Source: Streptomyces sp. 549 (GTDB taxonomy: Bacteria > Actinomycetota > Actinomycetes > Streptomycetales > Streptomycetaceae). From it: a stretch of DNA of 64,000 bases. Below, piece by piece: positions 61,301 to 64,000 of the stretch. Position numbers and translations under genes: made by a program. Under the pieces are notes generated by a model that ran no database searches, was not told the DNA's origin, and saw only the letters and a list, made by a program, of their open reading frames with translations. The stretch covers positions 1 through 64,000 of the forward strand of contig NZ_JASKMT010000005.1 in NCBI RefSeq assembly GCF_030124175.1, written 5' to 3'. Position 1 is the stretch's first letter. Every line of letters begins with the position of its first letter.

Positions 61301-62105
61301 AGCGGTAGGTCAGGTCGGAGGCCGAGTACTTGCAGTGGGTGCCGTCGGCGTTGCTGCCGTTCTTCGTCGGCTCGGCCCCGGTGTTGTTGCCCAGGTACTT
61401 CTGGCAGGGGACGATCTTCCTGCTGCTGTCCCCGATGATGGTGATGCCGCGCAGGGTCAGCGAGTCGCCGTAGTTGGTGTTGATGCCGCCGATCACGCCG
61501 CCGGGTGCGGTGATCTCGGTGTTGCTCACGTTGATGGTGCGCTTGTGCTGGGTGGAGCAGTTGCCGCAGGAGCGCACGAAGGTCTTGAAGTCCTGGGCGG
61601 CGAAGTTGGAGATGTTGAGCGTGCCGCCGCCGTTGAACTGGAAGATCTTGTCGGAGGCCTTACGGGCGCCGCCTCCGGTCACGGTGTAGGTCTTGCCGGT
61701 ACCCCGGAAGGTGGCGGCGTCCTCGCCGACGTCCTCCCACCACACGTTCTGCAGCGTGCAGCTGCCGGAGCAGTGGATGCCGTCGGCGGCGGGCGCGCCG
61801 AGGATGACGTTCTTCAACGTCGCGCCGTCGGCGAGCTTGAACAGCGGTGACTGGTTCTCCTCCTGGCCGCCGGTACCCAGGTTGCCGGTGCCGTAGTAGC
61901 GCTTCATGCCGCCGTCGACGGAACCGGAGATGTTCTTCGTCGCGCTGACGGGCTCGCTGCCGTTGGCCGAGGGCCAGGTGGCGGCGGAGGCGGACGGCAG
62001 GGACAGCCCGGTGACGAGGGCGCCGGCGGCGAGGGCGAACGCGCCGATGCCGCCGGCGATCACCCGCCGTTTGCCGGTGAGGGAGAGGTTCTTGGAGTGG
62101 GTCAT
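61299..62105 (-). CDS. Secreted pectate lyase (PL3 family)
   Basis: A 268-residue secreted enzyme that cleaves polygalacturonate by beta-elimination. A signal peptide of about 41 residues (ending SASA) precedes a right-handed beta-helix of the PL3 family. Signatures are LADGATLKNVILGAPAADGI, HCSGSCTLQNVWWEDVGEDA and FVRSCGNC (each read separately). Several cysteine pairs fit disulphides outside the cell. AAGGAG precedes the ATG at 62105. The uronate dehydrogenase gene upstream in the same orientation suggests a pectin utilisation role. Confidence 0.93.
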   Translation of the reverse strand: MTHSKNLSLTGKRRVIAGGIGAFALAAGALVTGLSLPSASAATWPSANGSEPVSATKNISGSVDGGMKRYYGTGNLGTGGQEENQSPLFKLADGATLKNVILGAPAADGIHCSGSCTLQNVWWEDVGEDAATFRGTGKTYTVTGGGARKASDKIFQFNGGGTLNISNFAAQDFKTFVRSCGNCSTQHKRTINVSNTEITAPGGVIGGINTNYGDSLTLRGITIIGDSSRKIVPCQKYLGNNTGAEPTKNGSNADGTHCKYSASDLTYR

Positions 62106-62318
62106 GTGCGTCGGCTCCTTGGGGTGGGGCCTCGTGGGAGGTGGGTCGGACGCCCGGCTGGGAGCGGCGGAGCGGTACGCGGTGACCGGCCCGCGGCCGT
62201 CGGCTCCGTGCACCGGGCGCTTGGGGGTGGTGCTGCACCTCCAAGTCGCCGCCCCCGCCCGGAAGGTTGCCGCCGGATGCGAAGAGTTCCGGCGGGGCGG
62301 CGGTACCGGCGGTCCCCG

Positions 62319-63137
62319 TCAGTCGCGCGGGAGTGGCCACATGGTCGGGTTGGTGACGAAGTGACCGCCCAGGCAGGCGTGTTCCGGGTTGCCGGGGTCC
62401 AGTTCGCCCTGCTCGGCGATGAGTTGCGCGGCAAAGCCTTCGGAGTCGTCCTGCGGTTCGTAGCCCAGGGAACGGGCGGAGGTCAGGTCCCACCACAGCC
62501 GGGTGTTGGCGGACGAGCCGTACACGACGGTGTGGCCGACCGCCTCGGCGGTGAGGGCGGCGTGGAAGAGCCGCGCCCCGTCCTGCGGGCTCATCCAGAG
62601 GGAGAGCATGCGCACCGAGGTGGGCTCGGGAAAGCAGGAGCCGATGCGGACGGAGACGGTCTCCATGCCGTGCCGGTCCCAGTACAACTGCGCGAGGTCC
62701 TCACCGAAGGACTTCGACAGGCCGTAGTAGGTGTCCGGGCGGCGGGGTGTGTCCACGGGGATGAGCGGTTCGCCCGGGAGCGGCCGGGGGGTGTGGCCGG
62801 TGGCGTGGTTGGACGAGGCGAAGACGATGCGCGGCACGCCTTCCTCCCGGGCGGCCTCGTACAGGTGGTACGTGCCCTCGATGTTTGCACGCAGAATCAT
62901 CTCGAAGGGCGCTTCCAGGGAGATGCCCGCGAGATGGATGATCGCGTCCACGCCGCGCACGGCCTCACGCAGGGCGCCGATGTCGGCCAGGTCGGCGGTG
63001 ATCGCGTCCGGTGCCCCGGTGACGGGCGCCACGTCCAGCAGGCGCAGCTCGTATCCGTAGGCCGGGAGCAGTTCCCGCATGAGGGTGCCGAGTCCGCCGG
63101 CGGCGCCGGTGAGCAGGACGGTGCGCGGAGCGGGCAT
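62319..63137 (-). CDS. udh: Uronate dehydrogenase
   Basis: A 272-residue NAD-dependent short-chain/extended dehydrogenase. The Rossmann motif is LLTGAAGGLG; the catalytic residues are S109 and Y138-x3-K142 (YYGLSK). The FASSNHATG and RIGSCFPEPTSVRMLSLW segments are specific to uronate dehydrogenase, which oxidises D-galacturonate or D-glucuronate to the aldarate lactone. GAGGAG precedes the ATG at 63137. It lies upstream of the pectate lyase gene, so the two fit a pectin-to-aldarate route. A clear promoter and a palindrome lie upstream. Confidence 0.92.
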   Translation of the reverse strand: MPAPRTVLLTGAAGGLGTLMRELLPAYGYELRLLDVAPVTGAPDAITADLADIGALREAVRGVDAIIHLAGISLEAPFEMILRANIEGTYHLYEAAREEGVPRIVFASSNHATGHTPRPLPGEPLIPVDTPRRPDTYYGLSKSFGEDLAQLYWDRHGMETVSVRIGSCFPEPTSVRMLSLWMSPQDGARLFHAALTAEAVGHTVVYGSSANTRLWWDLTSARSLGYEPQDDSEGFAAQLIAEQGELDPGNPEHACLGGHFVTNPTMWPLPRD

Positions 63138-63328
63138 GCGGGGACTCCTCAGTCGGGACGGACGGGTCGGCCCGGTGCAGGGGCGGCGGTGCCGTCCGTG
63201 GTGCGACCGGGCCCGGCGGGAGGGGCGCGAAGGCGGTGCGGCTGAGCTGCGCGGCGGATGGGCGTTGCGTGCGCACACGGTGTGTGCGGCGGGCGGGCGC
63301 GCACCGGGGAACCGGCACGGGAGGTGTG

Positions 63329-63343
63329 CGCCGACGGTCGGCG
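63329..63343. promoter_or_regulatory. 15-bp palindrome in the udh leader
   Basis: CGCCGACGGTCGGCG is a perfect palindrome about a central G, located just downstream of the predicted udh transcription start. It is a candidate operator for a missing or unlinked regulator. Confidence 0.4.
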
Positions 63344-63359
63344 TTCCCATGCAACGGAC

Positions 63360-63388
63360 AAGCTAGGAAGCGCGGACGACGGCGTCAA
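63360..63388 (-). promoter_or_regulatory. udh promoter
   Basis: On the minus strand TTGACG (63388-63383), a 17-bp spacer and TAGCTT (63365-63360) form a good housekeeping-type promoter, giving a leader of about 215 bases. Confidence 0.65.
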
Positions 63389-63696
63389 GTGCCGTCCCAC
63401 CCGGCGATGCTCACGGCACCGGCACAGCGCCACCACCACGGGCACCTCCTTGACCTGCGTCGTCGCGCCGCCCTAACGTGACCGCGCCCCGCGGGAGCGC
63501 GGCCGGCGAACCCGTGGACGCCGACGGAACCCGCTCGCGCCACACCTCCCCGGCCCTGCCCGCCACGCCCCGGGCCGCCGCTCGCCGGGCGGTCCCGGGG
63601 GCCGCGCCTCCCTGCCCGCCCGGTCGCCGAACCGCGCGTCCGCCGCACCTCGTTGCCGACCGGGAACACCGGCGGCCTCAGACCCGAGGAGTCCGA

Positions 63697-64000
63697 GTGA
63701 AGACCTCCGCATTTCTCTACCCGTGGGACGTCGTGGGAGACCCGCACGCCGCGGCGCGCGTCGCGGACCTGGGGGTTCGGCAGGTGACGCTGGCCTCCGC
63801 GTACCACTCCACGCGGGCGGTGACGCCGCGCCATCCGGGCCACCGCGTGGTCACCGCCGAGTACGCCGCGGTGCTGTACCCGCCGGACGAGCGCCGGTGG
63901 GCGGGGACGGCGCTGCGTCCCCGGCCGCAGACCTGGACGGCCTCGCCGGACGCGTTCGGGGAGGCGGCCGAAGCGCTGGCCGCCGCGGGCCTCGAAGTGC
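63697..64000 (+). CDS. Unrecognised protein, partial at the window edge
   Basis: An open frame begins at a GTG at 63697 behind GAGGAG and runs off the window end, giving 101 residues. It opens KTSAFLYPWDVVGD and has ADLGVRQVTLASAYHS, a pattern like the first strands of a TIM barrel, with histidines and tyrosines in loop positions. I do not recognise the family. It diverges from udh. No signal peptide is seen, so it is cytoplasmic. The rest of the gene is needed to name it. Confidence 0.6.
   Translation, partial: MKTSAFLYPWDVVGDPHAAARVADLGVRQVTLASAYHSTRAVTPRHPGHRVVTAEYAAVLYPPDERRWAGTALRPRPQTWTASPDAFGEAAEALAAAGLEV

Larger units (their letters stand above)
63138..63696. other. Divergent intergenic region upstream of udh
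   Basis: This 559-bp gap between udh and the partial gene at 63697 holds the udh promoter, a 15-bp palindrome, and no gene I can support. The right part is ordinary GC-rich sequence with no clear promoter for the plus-strand gene. Confidence 0.45.

Overview
The window is about 64 kb of very GC-rich actinomycete chromosome, almost certainly Streptomyces. The evidence is third-position G/C in every gene, GTG and TTG starts, RbpA, a separate Lnt/Ppm pair, mycothiol-dependent formaldehyde dehydrogenase, GuaB1, a DasR-type chitinase promoter, and dense overlapping reading frames on both strands. No phage, insertion sequence, CRISPR array, rRNA or tRNA was seen. The first 76 bases are an artificial poly-G run at a contig end. 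The last gene runs off the right edge.

Layout, left to right. (1) 79-6594: hypothetical, DUF4190, PAP2 phosphatase, secreted double-psi-barrel-like and PI-PLC-like proteins, then a small membrane protein with an FtsK-like protein whose Walker motifs are degenerate. (2) 6634-12481: MocR regulator diverging from YczE, glycerophosphodiesterase, UMF1-family transporter, rbpA behind a perfect SigR-type promoter, and fxsA. (3) 12486-20815: the lnt-ppm-fxsA operon, an amidohydrolase, an AsnC regulator, and a translationally coupled DUF4142-DUF1996 pair. (4) 20949-25831: a PucR-type regulator diverging from a three-gene redox operon (b-type cytochrome, NuoF-ferredoxin fusion, secreted-repeat lipoprotein). 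(5) 25995-37360: acyl-CoA dehydrogenase, methyltransferase/XRE-cupin pair, PolA-like polymerase, mscR with an MBL hydrolase, C39-like peptidase, uridine kinase and an EccA/CbxX-like AAA+ protein. (6) 43840-37397 (minus): FMN riboswitch, ribD-ribE-PnuX-like-ribBA-ribH, then hisE-hisG and a PH-domain protein. (7) 43994-48984: GH18 chitinase with a DasR-type site in its promoter, MFS transporter, DUF5995. (8) 48945-53880: amine-oxidase-type flavoprotein, nitrilase-type amidase, AsnC regulator and CAT-type permease, which look like a basic amino acid oxygenase pathway. (9) 53995-64000: guaB1, KhtT/KhtU-like K+/H+ antiporter, pirin, GNAT, a hydrolase, a LacI remnant, DUF2278, and pectate lyase with uronate dehydrogenase.

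The most interesting observations are four. The redox operon could carry electrons from NAD(P)H across the membrane to a lipoprotein. The FtsK-like protein lacks both the Walker A lysine and the Walker B glutamate. A repeated TTCSKTGCG motif lies upstream of both halves of the amino acid cluster. Two broken genes are present: a dehydrogenase C-terminus at 30633 and a LacI C-terminus at 60569, the latter close to the pectin genes. All family assignments come from reading motifs in the translated sequence; no database search was run.
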